DNA of 64,000 bases from Secundilactobacillus yichangensis (lineage in GTDB: Bacteria; Bacillota; Bacilli; Lactobacillales; Lactobacillaceae), in contig NZ_BOLK01000010.1 in the NCBI RefSeq assembly GCF_016861565.1, positions 41,332-105,331 of the forward strand, given 5' to 3'. Positions 16,620-24,452 of this stretch are shown here, in pieces. Position 1 is the stretch's first letter. Each line of letters begins with the position of its first letter. Below the pieces are notes generated by a model that was not told the origin of the DNA, did no database searches, and saw only the letters and a program-made list of their open reading frames with translations. A program made the position numbers and the translations under genes.

Positions 16620-16905
16620 GAGCCGCCGCCTTTCGTTTGAGATTGCGAATATGGATCACCCCGTACACCGCAACGATTCCACCAATGGTAATGATCAAAT
16701 AACCTAATAATTTATACAGGTGAAACGACAGGTTGAACAGTGAATAGTTCACGACTAAGCCGTCGGAGTACACCCCAAAAATAAAGCACAGGTTGATGGC
16801 GAGAACGTAGATTGCCACTGCCCAAAGAATAATCAGCAGGATCATCCGTCGCAACCGTGACCAAAGCGAGGTCTTTTTACGAATAACTAATTTATCTTTA
16901 TCCAT
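16600..16905 (-). CDS. PgaD/IcaD-like small membrane protein
   Basis: This 101-residue protein has two hydrophobic helices (about 22-45 and 65-85) with basic ends. Its size, topology and position between the glycosyltransferase and the deacetylase match PgaD/IcaD, the accessory subunit required for full activity of the polymerase. GGGGGG precedes the ATG, two bases after the stop of the glycosyltransferase gene. Assignment rests mainly on context. Confidence 0.75.
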   Translation of the reverse strand: MDKDKLVIRKKTSLWSRLRRMILLIILWAVAIYVLAINLCFIFGVYSDGLVVNYSLFNLSFHLYKLLGYLIITIGGIVAVYGVIHIRNLKRKAAAHDKDNA

Positions 16906-16907
16906 TT

Positions 16908-18122
16908 TTAGACCCCCCGATCTGGACTTGACCAGGTTCCCTTCCGCTTCGGATCAAGGAAGAAGGAACCCAGCGCCGTGATACAGCTGATCAGGTTAAC
17001 CACCCAGTAGAACACAAAGTACATTGGCAACAGCAATAGATCCTGCCAGTCAATGTAACCCTGCCGCTGCGAACTGGTAAAGCCGATCACAAACTGAATA
17101 ATACTGATCAGTGTTAAAACAAACAGCACTCCGCCGTCCAAAATCAACGCGTGCGCAAAGAGCATGGTCAGTACGTATAAAACGATCATGAAAAAGCAGC
17201 TTAACGCCCATAAATTACTGACCACCATATCGATCAGCAGCCACTGTTCAGCTAACTTACCGGTAAAGATCAGCTTACGGTTACGAATCAGCACTTCCAA
17301 CCCGCCACGGGCCCAACGGCGGCGCTGACGAATAAGTGCTTTCATGTGTTCCGGAACCAGGATCCAAGAAACCGCCTGCGGGCAATAGGCCACGCGCCAA
17401 TGATGTGAATAAAGTTTCCAGGTCATATCAATATCTTCCGTCAATGCTTCAACCGTCCAGCGGTTAACTTCTTTAACTGCTTTTTTCCGGTAGACCACGA
17501 TCACACCAGAAACCGTTGTGATGTGCCCGGTAATAAAGGCTTGTCCCCGTTTAATAATGTCGATGATCCCAATGTATTCCAACAGCTGCAGACGGCCCAG
17601 CAACGTGGTCCGATTACGAACCACCGGCCGACCGGCAACAGCGCCAACGTTGGCATCGTTATAAAATTCCAGCATCATTGGTTTTAACGCATCCTGATCA
17701 ATGTAAGAATCAGAATCCAAACAAAGCAGGTATTCGCCAGTAGCGCTATCCAGCCCAACGTTTAAGGCGTGAGCTTTCCCGCCATTCTTAACGATGGGCA
17801 CGATTTTAATTGGAAACTGGCCCTGATACTGTTTCTGTAAATCGTACATGACGGCTAACGTATTATCCGCACTGCCGTCGTCGATTAAAACTAATTCAAT
17901 TTTTTGATAATCTAAATTCGCAACTGATTCAACAACTTCGTGTAGCGTTGCTTCCTCGTTATGAGCTGGGATCAACACTGATACCAGCTGCTCTGGTTCC
18001 CCTTTACCAGGCTTTTTTAAAGGAATTTGACGCTGCTGAATACGAAAAAAGATTGCACCCATGATCCACACCAGTGAAACGATCATCGGGTACAAAACCA
18101 CAAATCCACTAAGTATATTCAT
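16908..18122 (-). CDS. Poly-N-acetylglucosamine synthase-like GT2 (IcaA/PgaC)
   Basis: This 404-residue membrane glycosyltransferase of family 2 has an N-terminal helix, then LIPAHNEEATL, VLIDDGSADNT, the DSDS metal motif (near 135), TEDIDM (general base, near 230) and QRRRWARGG (near 272), then four C-terminal helices. Family members polymerise UDP-GlcNAc into beta-1,6-GlcNAc while moving it across the membrane. It begins a three-gene unit with PgaD-like and deacetylase genes. No icaC-like or outer-membrane genes are present. Confidence 0.88.
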   Translation of the reverse strand: MNILSGFVVLYPMIVSLVWIMGAIFFRIQQRQIPLKKPGKGEPEQLVSVLIPAHNEEATLHEVVESVANLDYQKIELVLIDDGSADNTLAVMYDLQKQYQGQFPIKIVPIVKNGGKAHALNVGLDSATGEYLLCLDSDSYIDQDALKPMMLEFYNDANVGAVAGRPVVRNRTTLLGRLQLLEYIGIIDIIKRGQAFITGHITTVSGVIVVYRKKAVKEVNRWTVEALTEDIDMTWKLYSHHWRVAYCPQAVSWILVPEHMKALIRQRRRWARGGLEVLIRNRKLIFTGKLAEQWLLIDMVVSNLWALSCFFMIVLYVLTMLFAHALILDGGVLFVLTLISIIQFVIGFTSSQRQGYIDWQDLLLLPMYFVFYWVVNLISCITALGSFFLDPKRKGTWSSPDRGV

Positions 18123-18508
18123 CTAAAAGCTCCCTTGACGATTTTCTCGCCGATAACTGGCAAGTTGTTTGATTGCTTAGTCATAACTATCTAATATGTC
18201 CCAAATATGTCAGTTCAGACAACAACTTTCACATTGTACTTACGCAATACAACCCCGTCAAGACTTGTATCCTGACGATAGTTGGTAACACAGCTGGCAT
18301 AAGTTGGCAATAGCAGTCATGTAACCGCCATCATTTAATCAAATTTAAGAGGTTAAGAATTGCTTAACTTAACGAATATTCTGCTTTGCCAGCTGTTTTC
18401 TGACGTGTTTGCTGATTTGAATTCCAATAAGTGATTGGAAAGTTAACGGCCTCAGCTTGCACGCCTAGTTTGAGTATGGGAAGATGTAGTGTAGAAGGAG
18501 TAATTATC
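18123..18508. other. Intergenic region between pgaC-like and lipoprotein genes
   Basis: 386 bases without a supportable gene separate two divergent genes. On the minus strand, before pgaC, TTGTCT and CATATT lie 18 bases apart around 18190-18220, and GACATATT occurs twice three bases apart. These could be a promoter and an operator, but neither is strong. Nothing resembling a known riboswitch was seen. A minus-strand open frame at 18364-18612 crosses into the lipoprotein gene and is treated as a shadow. Confidence 0.4.
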
Positions 18509-19195
18509 ATGAAAAAGCTTTTAACCGCTGTGATAGCCCTACTTGCTACGGTGTCTTTAGCAGGATGCGGCAACCGATCAACTAAATCATCCACTTCAGC
18601 TGCCAAGGTCAATCCGTCAGCTCAACCCGTGAAGAAAACTAAACGGGTTAGAAACCAGTCGTCGATTGATCAAAAGATGCTGACCAAATTTACCCAAGTC
18701 AAAACTGGTGATATCACCACAGGTAACGGTGGCAGCTCAAAAGCGCAGGTCTTCGCCGTCATGGGGCAGCCCGATAGGGAATCTAAAGCCACTGAACGGG
18801 GAACAGCAAGGGGCTCTAACGTTTATACTTGGACGTTCTCACACCACAACAGCAAGCATACTTATACTGCGATCAGCATCGATATCGTCAAGGGTAAAGC
18901 CGTTTCCAAAAACGTCTTCCATATCGGCTCCTCCAATAAAGTGCGGTCCGATGACTATCAGCGGATCAAGAAAGGCAGTCAGCTCGCTAGCGTTAGAAAG
19001 CAGCTGGGAATGCCTACCGAGGAAATGGTCATGGGCAGTAAGGGTCCCTACAGTTCTCAGATTCTGATTTATTTAGATCAGGATAACCGGAAAACTTACA
19101 CCTTCAGTTTCGTTGATCAGCAGTTGAAGAACAAAACTTACTCGACTTCCAAGAACGATTCTTCTTCCTCTCGTAATTTACCAAGTATTGATTAA
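18509..19195 (+). CDS. Lipoprotein with two BLIP/SmpA-like repeats (DUF3862-like)
   Basis: This 228-residue protein has a lipoprotein signal peptide ending in the lipobox SLAGC, so it should be anchored to the outer membrane face. After a Ser/Lys-rich linker it has two similar modules, each starting with a helix-type signature: KAQVFAVMGQPD (near 85) and LASVRKQLGMPTEE (near 165). Such paired modules are typical of the beta-lactamase-inhibitor-like DUF3862/SmpA fold. Function unknown. AAGGAG lies eight bases before the ATG at 18509; an in-frame upstream ATG lacks a site. Confidence 0.8.
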   Translation: MKKLLTAVIALLATVSLAGCGNRSTKSSTSAAKVNPSAQPVKKTKRVRNQSSIDQKMLTKFTQVKTGDITTGNGGSSKAQVFAVMGQPDRESKATERGTARGSNVYTWTFSHHNSKHTYTAISIDIVKGKAVSKNVFHIGSSNKVRSDDYQRIKKGSQLASVRKQLGMPTEEMVMGSKGPYSSQILIYLDQDNRKTYTFSFVDQQLKNKTYSTSKNDSSSSRNLPSID

Positions 19196-19237
19196 AATCA
19201 TTTTGCAAGAAAATGTAAAAAGGTCGCATAAAATTGC

Positions 19238-19267
19238 TTTACAAAACCACTCATAATAGTGTATGAT
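19238..19267 (+). promoter_or_regulatory. Promoter of tRNA-Leu(CAG)
   Basis: TTTACA (19238-19243) and TATGAT (19262-19267) are 18 bases apart and end 15 bases before the tRNA. Confidence 0.5.
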
Positions 19268-19282
19268 TATTCCTGTTGTGAT

Positions 19283-19366
19283 GCCCCGGTGGCGGAACTG
19301 GCAGACGCGCAGCGTTCAGGTCGCTGTTTGGGTAACCAAGTACAGGTTCGAATCCTGCTCGGGGCA
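19283..19366 (+). tRNA. tRNA-Leu (anticodon CAG)
   Basis: 84 nt with a long variable arm (class II). The acceptor is GCCCCGG/TCGGGGC; the anticodon stem CAGCG/CGCTG encloses TTCAGGT, giving CAG. The T-arm AGGTTCGAATCCT is normal. CCA is not encoded. A second leucine tRNA (CAA) is at 62724-62808. Confidence 0.94.
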
Positions 19367-19635
19367 TAATAAAGAATACGATTCACAAAAGTATGGGAAC
19401 ATTGTCAAATTCACGTTTGGCGATGTTCCTATTTTTGTTTATTGGGCGATCTATGCCGGTATTTCACTCGTAGCTAAATATTAGTGGTTCACTCACAAAA
19501 CATGATAGCGAATAAATTCCCCTCATCTACCGATTTGAGTAACCTTAAGTACCTGATTAGTGGTAGATTAAAGTCAGAATATTCAGTCCAAATCCTGATG
19601 ACTTAAAAAGCTGAAATTCTCTAGGAGCGTTCAAT

Positions 19636-20073
19636 ATGAACAATCAGTATTACCGTGATCAACTAACAAACGAAGAATTAATGTTGGTCAATTCCGAAGT
19701 TGAAAAGCGAAAGAAGTCTGCCGCTGTAGCTTATCTACTATGCATATTCTTCGGTACGGTCGGCGGTCATCGCTATTACATGAAGAAAATCGGTTCAGCC
19801 GTAGCAATGACGTTAATCACCGTCCTTACTTTAGGATTCGGCGTTATCATCACTGGTATCTGGAACATCGTTGACCTATTTTTAATTGGTGGCTGGCTAC
19901 GGGCAGATCAAGATAACGTTGAGGAAGCCGCCGCAAAAGAAATATTAAGTCGCCGAGCTATTCGTCGCGGAACTGCTGACTCAACCCAAACTGCATCAGG
20001 CAGTTCAGCTACGAATTTCGACTCTAACGAACAATCATTCAACGATAAAAACTTCTCGAACGATAATCAATAA
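19636..20073 (+). CDS. TM2-domain protein
   Basis: This 145-residue protein has a charged N-terminus, then the TM2 module: helix 1 (AVAYLLCIFFGTVGGHRYYM) with the conserved G-HRYY turn, and helix 2 ending in WNIVDLFLIGGWL. A Ser/Asn/Asp-rich tail of about 45 residues follows. TM2 proteins are small membrane proteins of unknown function. GGAG lies 8 bases before the ATG. Confidence 0.88.
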   Translation: MNNQYYRDQLTNEELMLVNSEVEKRKKSAAVAYLLCIFFGTVGGHRYYMKKIGSAVAMTLITVLTLGFGVIITGIWNIVDLFLIGGWLRADQDNVEEAAAKEILSRRAIRRGTADSTQTASGSSATNFDSNEQSFNDKNFSNDNQ

Positions 20074-20193
20074 TTAGGCGCAGTAAAGCTCTGATTTTAA
20101 ACTAGGGTGGCAAGAGCACATGGTTGTCGGCGGTTCATTCTGATCATGACTACATCGCTAAAATAAGTTATAGCAATCATATTTATACCAAGC

Positions 20194-20401
20194 TGTGACA
20201 AAACTCGGTAGATTCCAGAATTTAACGTGAATAATGCCTATTCCGCGGTTTTTACGGAATGGGCATTATTTGCGTTAAATGGCCGGAATCTGAGTTTTGG
20301 AACGCACTTAGACTATATAACCGGATAAAACCGAAGTACAGTCACAACTAATTCGGATTAAGGATTGATTGAAATACTTATCATTATAGACTTATGGCAC
20401 A
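20194..20401. repeat. Palindromic element, copy A (208 bp)
   Basis: This is one of two copies; the other is at 37407-37618. The core (20199-20299) folds into a long interrupted hairpin: CAAAACTC with GAGTTTTG, GATTCC with GGAATC, ATTTAACG with CGTTAAAT, and an inner 16-bp stem (20230-20245 with 20255-20270). A less conserved ~100-bp tail follows, ending in a shared block around GATTGAAATACTTA and GCACA. It lies between convergent genes and contains no coding frame. Confidence 0.9.
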
Positions 20402-20480
20402 GTCTCTTATACATAGTAAAATTCGCTGAGTCGCTTTTTAAAAAAATACTAACTAGTACCTTCTAAATATCCGCATCAGA

Positions 20481-20789
20481 CTATTCCCCATCCGTGTTCT
20501 TCTCACCCTGATTCTTCGGCAATGAAATCACCGTTCCATACCCGTGTACCACCAAAAACTTCGGTGCAACGCTCATCCGCACAACTTCAGTGTTGAACGA
20601 AACGTCAACGATTCCATCGCCCTGCTTTTTCTTCGCCTGTTCGAACATTTTTTGCTTGGCCTGATCAAAAAGCCCATCAAACTTTGAAAACTCATCCGGC
20701 TTTTCCGAACTGAGCATGGTTGAAACTGTGACTGCAATCACACCTTTAATGATATGGGTCTGATTAAAACTGCCAGTTGACATAAACAT
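20481..20789 (-). CDS. Hypothetical protein, 102 residues
   Basis: Unrecognised with certainty. The N-terminal part (HIIKGVIAVTVSTMLSS) recalls small YbjQ-like domains; the middle is helical and Lys/Gln-rich (FDQAKQKMFEQAKKK); the C-terminal part (VVHGYGTVISLPK) is beta-like. GGGGG lies eight bases before the ATG at 20789; a second Met two codons later is an alternative. Monocistronic, opposite to bioY. Confidence 0.55.
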   Translation of the reverse strand: MFMSTGSFNQTHIIKGVIAVTVSTMLSSEKPDEFSKFDGLFDQAKQKMFEQAKKKQGDGIVDVSFNTEVVRMSVAPKFLVVHGYGTVISLPKNQGEKNTDGE

Positions 20790-20867
20790 TCTAACGCCCC
20801 CTCAGACGTCAATTATACCGAATACGATTAGGTCGCGCATTATTTTATGTAATTCCAGATTAAATAC

Positions 20868-20894
20868 TTGACTATATCCAGTTCATGGTATAAT
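20868..20894 (+). promoter_or_regulatory. Possible bioY promoter
   Basis: TTGACT and a perfect TATAAT are present with a 15-base spacer, shorter than ideal. No clear BirA-type palindrome is seen. Confidence 0.45.
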
Positions 20895-20923
20895 TTCTAA
20901 CATAACCTAGTTGGAGGTATATC

Positions 20924-21475
20924 ATGAATTCAAATAAATCCTTGCTCAGTTGGATCCTTGCCAGTCAATTTGCAGCTATTCTAGTGGTTTGCTCTAAGAT
21001 AACCGTTCCGCTTGGCCCGATTCCGTTAACCGGTCAAACCCTAGCAGTGGGTATCATCGCCTCACTGCTGACCGTTCGAACGGGACAAAAAGCGATTTTC
21101 CTATATTTATTGCTTGGCCTGATTTGGCTGCCCGTCTTTGCTGGCAGTTCAACCAGTTTAGCTGCCCTTTTCGGCCCCACCGCTGGTTATCTATGGGGAT
21201 TCTTCGTTTACGTCACCCTCACCGCCTGGTGGTTAGAAAAACGTAAAAAGACTATTGCAGCACTGCTCACCGCTAATTTATTCGGTTCTATTTTGCAATT
21301 AATCATGGGTAGTCTTTGGCTTATTGTCAGTAATCAGCTAAGCTTGACGAATGCCTTTTTAGTTGGTTTCCTGCCGTTTCTGATTCCTGGGTTCATTAAA
21401 CTCATCATGGTGGTAGCCATCGTTCAGCTGATTCAGCAGCGCGTTTCCTTACCTTTAGGAAGCGGAACCAATTAA
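20924..21475 (+). CDS. bioY: BioY, biotin ECF transporter S component
   Basis: This 183-residue membrane protein has six hydrophobic segments and the BioY signatures PLGPIPLTGQTLAV (near 30) and AALFGPTAGYLWGF (near 86). It binds biotin and works with the shared ECF ATPase/T module. TTGGAGG lies 8 bases before the ATG. No biotin synthesis gene is near, in keeping with a biotin-requiring lifestyle. Confidence 0.93.
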   Translation: MNSNKSLLSWILASQFAAILVVCSKITVPLGPIPLTGQTLAVGIIASLLTVRTGQKAIFLYLLLGLIWLPVFAGSSTSLAALFGPTAGYLWGFFVYVTLTAWWLEKRKKTIAALLTANLFGSILQLIMGSLWLIVSNQLSLTNAFLVGFLPFLIPGFIKLIMVVAIVQLIQQRVSLPLGSGTN

Positions 21476-21559
21476 AGGCATAAATATGATAATAATTACT
21501 TCAACTTTATAGACAAATTAGGAACAACACGATAAAATGACAACAACAGAACAATTTAG

Positions 21560-21582
21560 TTGCACACGATTAACCTGTGCAA
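21560..21582 (+). promoter_or_regulatory. Candidate operator of the OhrR-type regulator
   Basis: A perfect inverted repeat, TTGCACA and TGTGCAA with 9 bases between, lies 22 bases before the MarR-family gene start. It is a likely autoregulatory site. Confidence 0.55.
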
Positions 21583-21604
21583 CAATTGGAAAGAAGGTTC
21601 TTAT

Positions 21605-22069
21605 ATGTCAAATACAACGCCACGCTTACTAGACGAACAGCTTTGTTTCGCCTTCTATAGCGCCAGCAAGAAATTCAATCATTTTTATCAGGATGCACTG
21701 AAACCATTTCATTTAACTTACCCGCAATACATCACCCTGCTTGCACTTTGGGAAACGTCACCGATGACGGTGCGGGAACTAGGCAGCCATTTGAACCTGG
21801 ATAGCGGGACCTTGACACCGCTTTTGAAACGACTGGAAAAGCAGGGCTGGATCTCCCGTAAACGCAGTGATCAAGATGAACGGCAGGTCAATGTCGATTT
21901 AACCGATTACGCGTTAGAAAAACGTGATGAAGTTTACGCCCGGGTCAACGACTGTATTGATTTGATGGGATTTGACGACGTTGATTACAATCAGTTATTA
22001 GATCAGGTTCACCAAGTGATGACGAAACTGGATAACATCAGCAATAAAGATCTCATTCACGAAGCATAA
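21605..22069 (+). CDS. OhrR-like MarR-family regulator
   Basis: This 154-residue winged-helix protein starts MSNTTPRLLDEQLCFAFYSAS. The Cys in LCFAFYSAS (residue ~13) is at the position of the peroxide-sensing Cys15 of OhrR, and the recognition-helix region HLNLDSGTLTPLLKRLE is typical of the family. It probably represses genes until oxidised by organic hydroperoxide. No ohr gene is adjacent. AAGAAGG precedes ATG 21605. Confidence 0.82.
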   Translation: MSNTTPRLLDEQLCFAFYSASKKFNHFYQDALKPFHLTYPQYITLLALWETSPMTVRELGSHLNLDSGTLTPLLKRLEKQGWISRKRSDQDERQVNVDLTDYALEKRDEVYARVNDCIDLMGFDDVDYNQLLDQVHQVMTKLDNISNKDLIHEA

Positions 22070-22081
22070 CAGCGAACAACT

Positions 22082-22123
22082 AAAAAAACTTTGACCCGAA
22101 AGAATTCAGGTCAAAGTTTTTTT
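22082..22123. terminator. Bidirectional terminator between ohrR-like and CPBP genes
   Basis: A 15-bp stem (22082-22096 with 22109-22123) has A and T runs on both ends. Confidence 0.88.
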
Positions 22124-22130
22124 ATTTTAC

Positions 22131-22838
22131 CTAATGAATCATAGCAGCCATACCGATCATCGCAATCAAGTTGTTAAGCATGTGTAGCCCAATCGACGCT
22201 CCTAGATTCTTGGTACGTCGGTACGTATACGCCAAGAAAAAGCCTAACGTCATGTAGATCAAATAACTAGCGATGGTCGTGCTGGCATGCGCCAGTGAGA
22301 AGAAAATGGCACTGACAATAATCGGCAGCCAGAAACGATCCGGTTTAAAAAAAGCGTTCATCAGATATCCGCGGAACAGCAGCTCTTCAGCAACGGGTGA
22401 GAGGAAAACCCCCGAAAACATCAGCAGGTAAAAGATCCAGTGGTCACTGGAAAGCAACACTTTGATAGCTTCATTATTAGCGGTCTGTGACTGATGAAAC
22501 ACACTGCGATTGATCAGATTAAACACCATCTCAACGGCAATCGCTGCCACAAACGTCATCAAAATCAGCTGAACTTCCTTGATCGTCGGCCAATGCCAGT
22601 AGGACTGATCAGTCACGTGTTTCAGACTGTGAATTAAGGCGAAAATAATGGCCAGAAAACCGCCAATATAAAGAACTGCCAGCGCACTGCGCAGTAAGAT
22701 TTGATTCGAAGCTGCATTCCGAATCCAAAGCAGTACCACCGGAACTGCTTCAATGGCAACAAAATACGTTGCAAACAGTAACAGCCGAGTGAAAACCGAT
22801 GGCTTTACCGGATCAGTTGGAAGTTTAAGTTGTTGCAT
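22131..22838 (-). CDS. CPBP family intramembrane metalloprotease
   Basis: This 235-residue protein has about seven membrane helices. The CPBP (Abi/CAAX-like) motifs are present: EELLFRGYL near residue 150 with the catalytic Glu pair, and FFSLAHAST near 185 with the His. Bacterial members cleave membrane peptides and some give bacteriocin self-immunity. No bacteriocin gene is visible next to it. GGGG lies eight bases before the ATG. Confidence 0.88.
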   Translation of the reverse strand: MQQLKLPTDPVKPSVFTRLLLFATYFVAIEAVPVVLLWIRNAASNQILLRSALAVLYIGGFLAIIFALIHSLKHVTDQSYWHWPTIKEVQLILMTFVAAIAVEMVFNLINRSVFHQSQTANNEAIKVLLSSDHWIFYLLMFSGVFLSPVAEELLFRGYLMNAFFKPDRFWLPIIVSAIFFSLAHASTTIASYLIYMTLGFFLAYTYRRTKNLGASIGLHMLNNLIAMIGMAAMIH

Positions 22839-22877
22839 ATAGCCACCCCTATTATGATATCAGGCAAGTCAGCAAAA

Positions 22878-23123
22878 CTAATGCTGCTGCCCTTCCTTGT
22901 TAGTTTGTTCAACGTCTTTGGATTCATTTTTCCGTGAGACGTTGGGTTTGTGAATCAGTAACAAATACAGTACCGTTACTAAAATCATGGAAACGAGCCA
23001 CGCCACGGTCCACGTGATAATGGTCAATAAACCAGTTGCTGGCCAATCACGCGTCAGATACACCGTCATCCCGATGATCAGCGAAGGAAACAAAACGATT
23101 AAAAAATAAGCTAAGCCCCTCAA
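22878..23123 (-). CDS. Small membrane protein, 81 residues
   Basis: The protein has two hydrophobic helices (residues ~4-22 and ~33-58) and a charged C-terminal tail. The start is TTG at 23123, after AGAGG. It lies 21 bases after the next upstream gene and may share its transcript. Family unknown. Confidence 0.55.
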   Translation of the reverse strand: MRGLAYFLIVLFPSLIIGMTVYLTRDWPATGLLTIITWTVAWLVSMILVTVLYLLLIHKPNVSRKNESKDVEQTNKEGQQH

Positions 23124-23144
23124 ACGATAACCTCTTTTTCTCTA

Positions 23145-23741
23145 TTAATGATAGTCCTTGGGCATGTACCGTTCCAAAACAGCCGTTACGCTGTAGGTTT
23201 TAAAACTGCCCACTTCAACGTAATTCAAATCGGCGTACGCTAACTTAACTTGCCAGCGAGCCTTTAAATCCGTGGGGTCAACGTCGTTTAAACGCAGCTT
23301 TTCATGTTTCAAGGACGCGATGAAACCGGTAAACGTCTTTTCAGTGCGGCCTGGATGGATACCCAAACTCACCACTTGATCGGCCTTAAAGGCCCACTTC
23401 AGCATGGCTTTTAAGATTGACCGCTGACTGAAATCCAGCTTGCTGAGGAGTTTTTCCACGTGCCAAATATCACCGTAATGATTTTCACGTGCCAGTGCGA
23501 TAATGGCCACTAACGAGGTTAAATAATCGGACGAGGCAGCCACCTTTGAAATCGTATTGATTCGGATCACGATGGCGCCATCCGTAGCGCCGTTTTGATT
23601 CACCCGCTTCAGCAACAGAAACTTATCGTCTACCGCAACCACGTTTCCCGCTAAAAAATGACGGTCATCGCCATAACGGTAAATCTCCACCAATCGGCCC
23701 TTCTTCTGGGCAGCTGACAACTGTTCTCGAATTGTTTCCAT
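23145..23741 (-). CDS. Hypothetical protein, 198 residues
   Basis: Unrecognised. The N-terminal ~80 residues look like an Sm/PRC-like beta module (GRLVEIYRYGDD, GNVVAVDDKFLLLKRV, GAIVIRINTISKV), repeated more loosely in the C-terminal part (GFIASLKHEKLRL). The product may be a small regulatory or RNA-associated protein, but this is a guess. GGAGG lies eight bases before ATG 23741. Confidence 0.6.
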   Translation of the reverse strand: METIREQLSAAQKKGRLVEIYRYGDDRHFLAGNVVAVDDKFLLLKRVNQNGATDGAIVIRINTISKVAASSDYLTSLVAIIALARENHYGDIWHVEKLLSKLDFSQRSILKAMLKWAFKADQVVSLGIHPGRTEKTFTGFIASLKHEKLRLNDVDPTDLKARWQVKLAYADLNYVEVGSFKTYSVTAVLERYMPKDYH

Positions 23742-23925
23742 ATCTGGTCCTCCATGTAAAACATCGATTGGGTCCGCATTCATCAGTTTTCAATTTATTC
23801 TGTGATTTAAAGGTAGCAAGTTTAAAACAATAGTTCAAGCATATTGTTGCTAAACTGCATTTTTATTGCGAAATTGGCGGCGAATTCGATATGATTAAAT
23901 TAATTAAACAATATGAGGTGAGTCT

Positions 23926-24297
23926 ATGTTAAAAGATTTCAGGACGTTTATCGCCCGGGGAAACGTGGTGGACCTGGCTGTCGGTGTCATTATTGGGGCT
24001 GCGTTCACGTCCATCGTCACTTCACTGACCAAAAACCTGATCAACCCACTGATTGGTCTGTTTATCGGTAAAATCGACCTTTCCGGCTTAGTATTCAGTG
24101 TTGGCGACGCCCATTTCCGTTACGGCCAGTTCATTGATTCAATCATTAACTTTTTGATTATCGCCTTTGTAGTATTCTTACTGGTCAAAATGATCAATAA
24201 ACTGATGCATAGTACCGAAAAGAAACCGGCGGCCCCCTCCGCTTCCGAAGCTTATTTAAAAGAGATCCGCGACTTGCTTGAACAGCAGCAAAAATAA
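23926..24297 (+). CDS. mscL: Large-conductance mechanosensitive channel MscL
   Basis: This 123-residue protein has the family N-terminus MLKDFRTFIARGNVVDLAVGV, two membrane helices with a periplasmic-side loop, and a cytoplasmic helical bundle. It forms the pentameric channel that opens on hypo-osmotic shock. Length is normal. GAGGTGAG precedes the ATG; a terminator follows. Confidence 0.97.
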   Translation: MLKDFRTFIARGNVVDLAVGVIIGAAFTSIVTSLTKNLINPLIGLFIGKIDLSGLVFSVGDAHFRYGQFIDSIINFLIIAFVVFLLVKMINKLMHSTEKKPAAPSASEAYLKEIRDLLEQQQK

Positions 24298-24304
24298 TTT
24301 TCAC

Positions 24305-24338
24305 AGCTTGAATTCATACTGAATTTAAGCTTTTTTTA
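24305..24338 (+). terminator. Terminator of mscL
   Basis: AGCTTGAATTC pairs with GAATTTAAGCT around a 5-base loop and is followed by seven Ts. Confidence 0.88.
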
Positions 24339-24452
24339 GTGCTTTTAATCCCTAATGTACCGCTCAAATAACAATTTCCGATTAAGGGTTAACACCAGAT
24401 AGTTTTGCCTTATAATGGGCGTAAATTATCAATTAAATGGGGGACGAATCAT

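Noticed and set aside
18364..18612. 82-codon minus-strand frame before the lipoprotein gene
   Set aside because: It overlaps the signal peptide region of a convincing lipoprotein gene and lacks a ribosome binding site.
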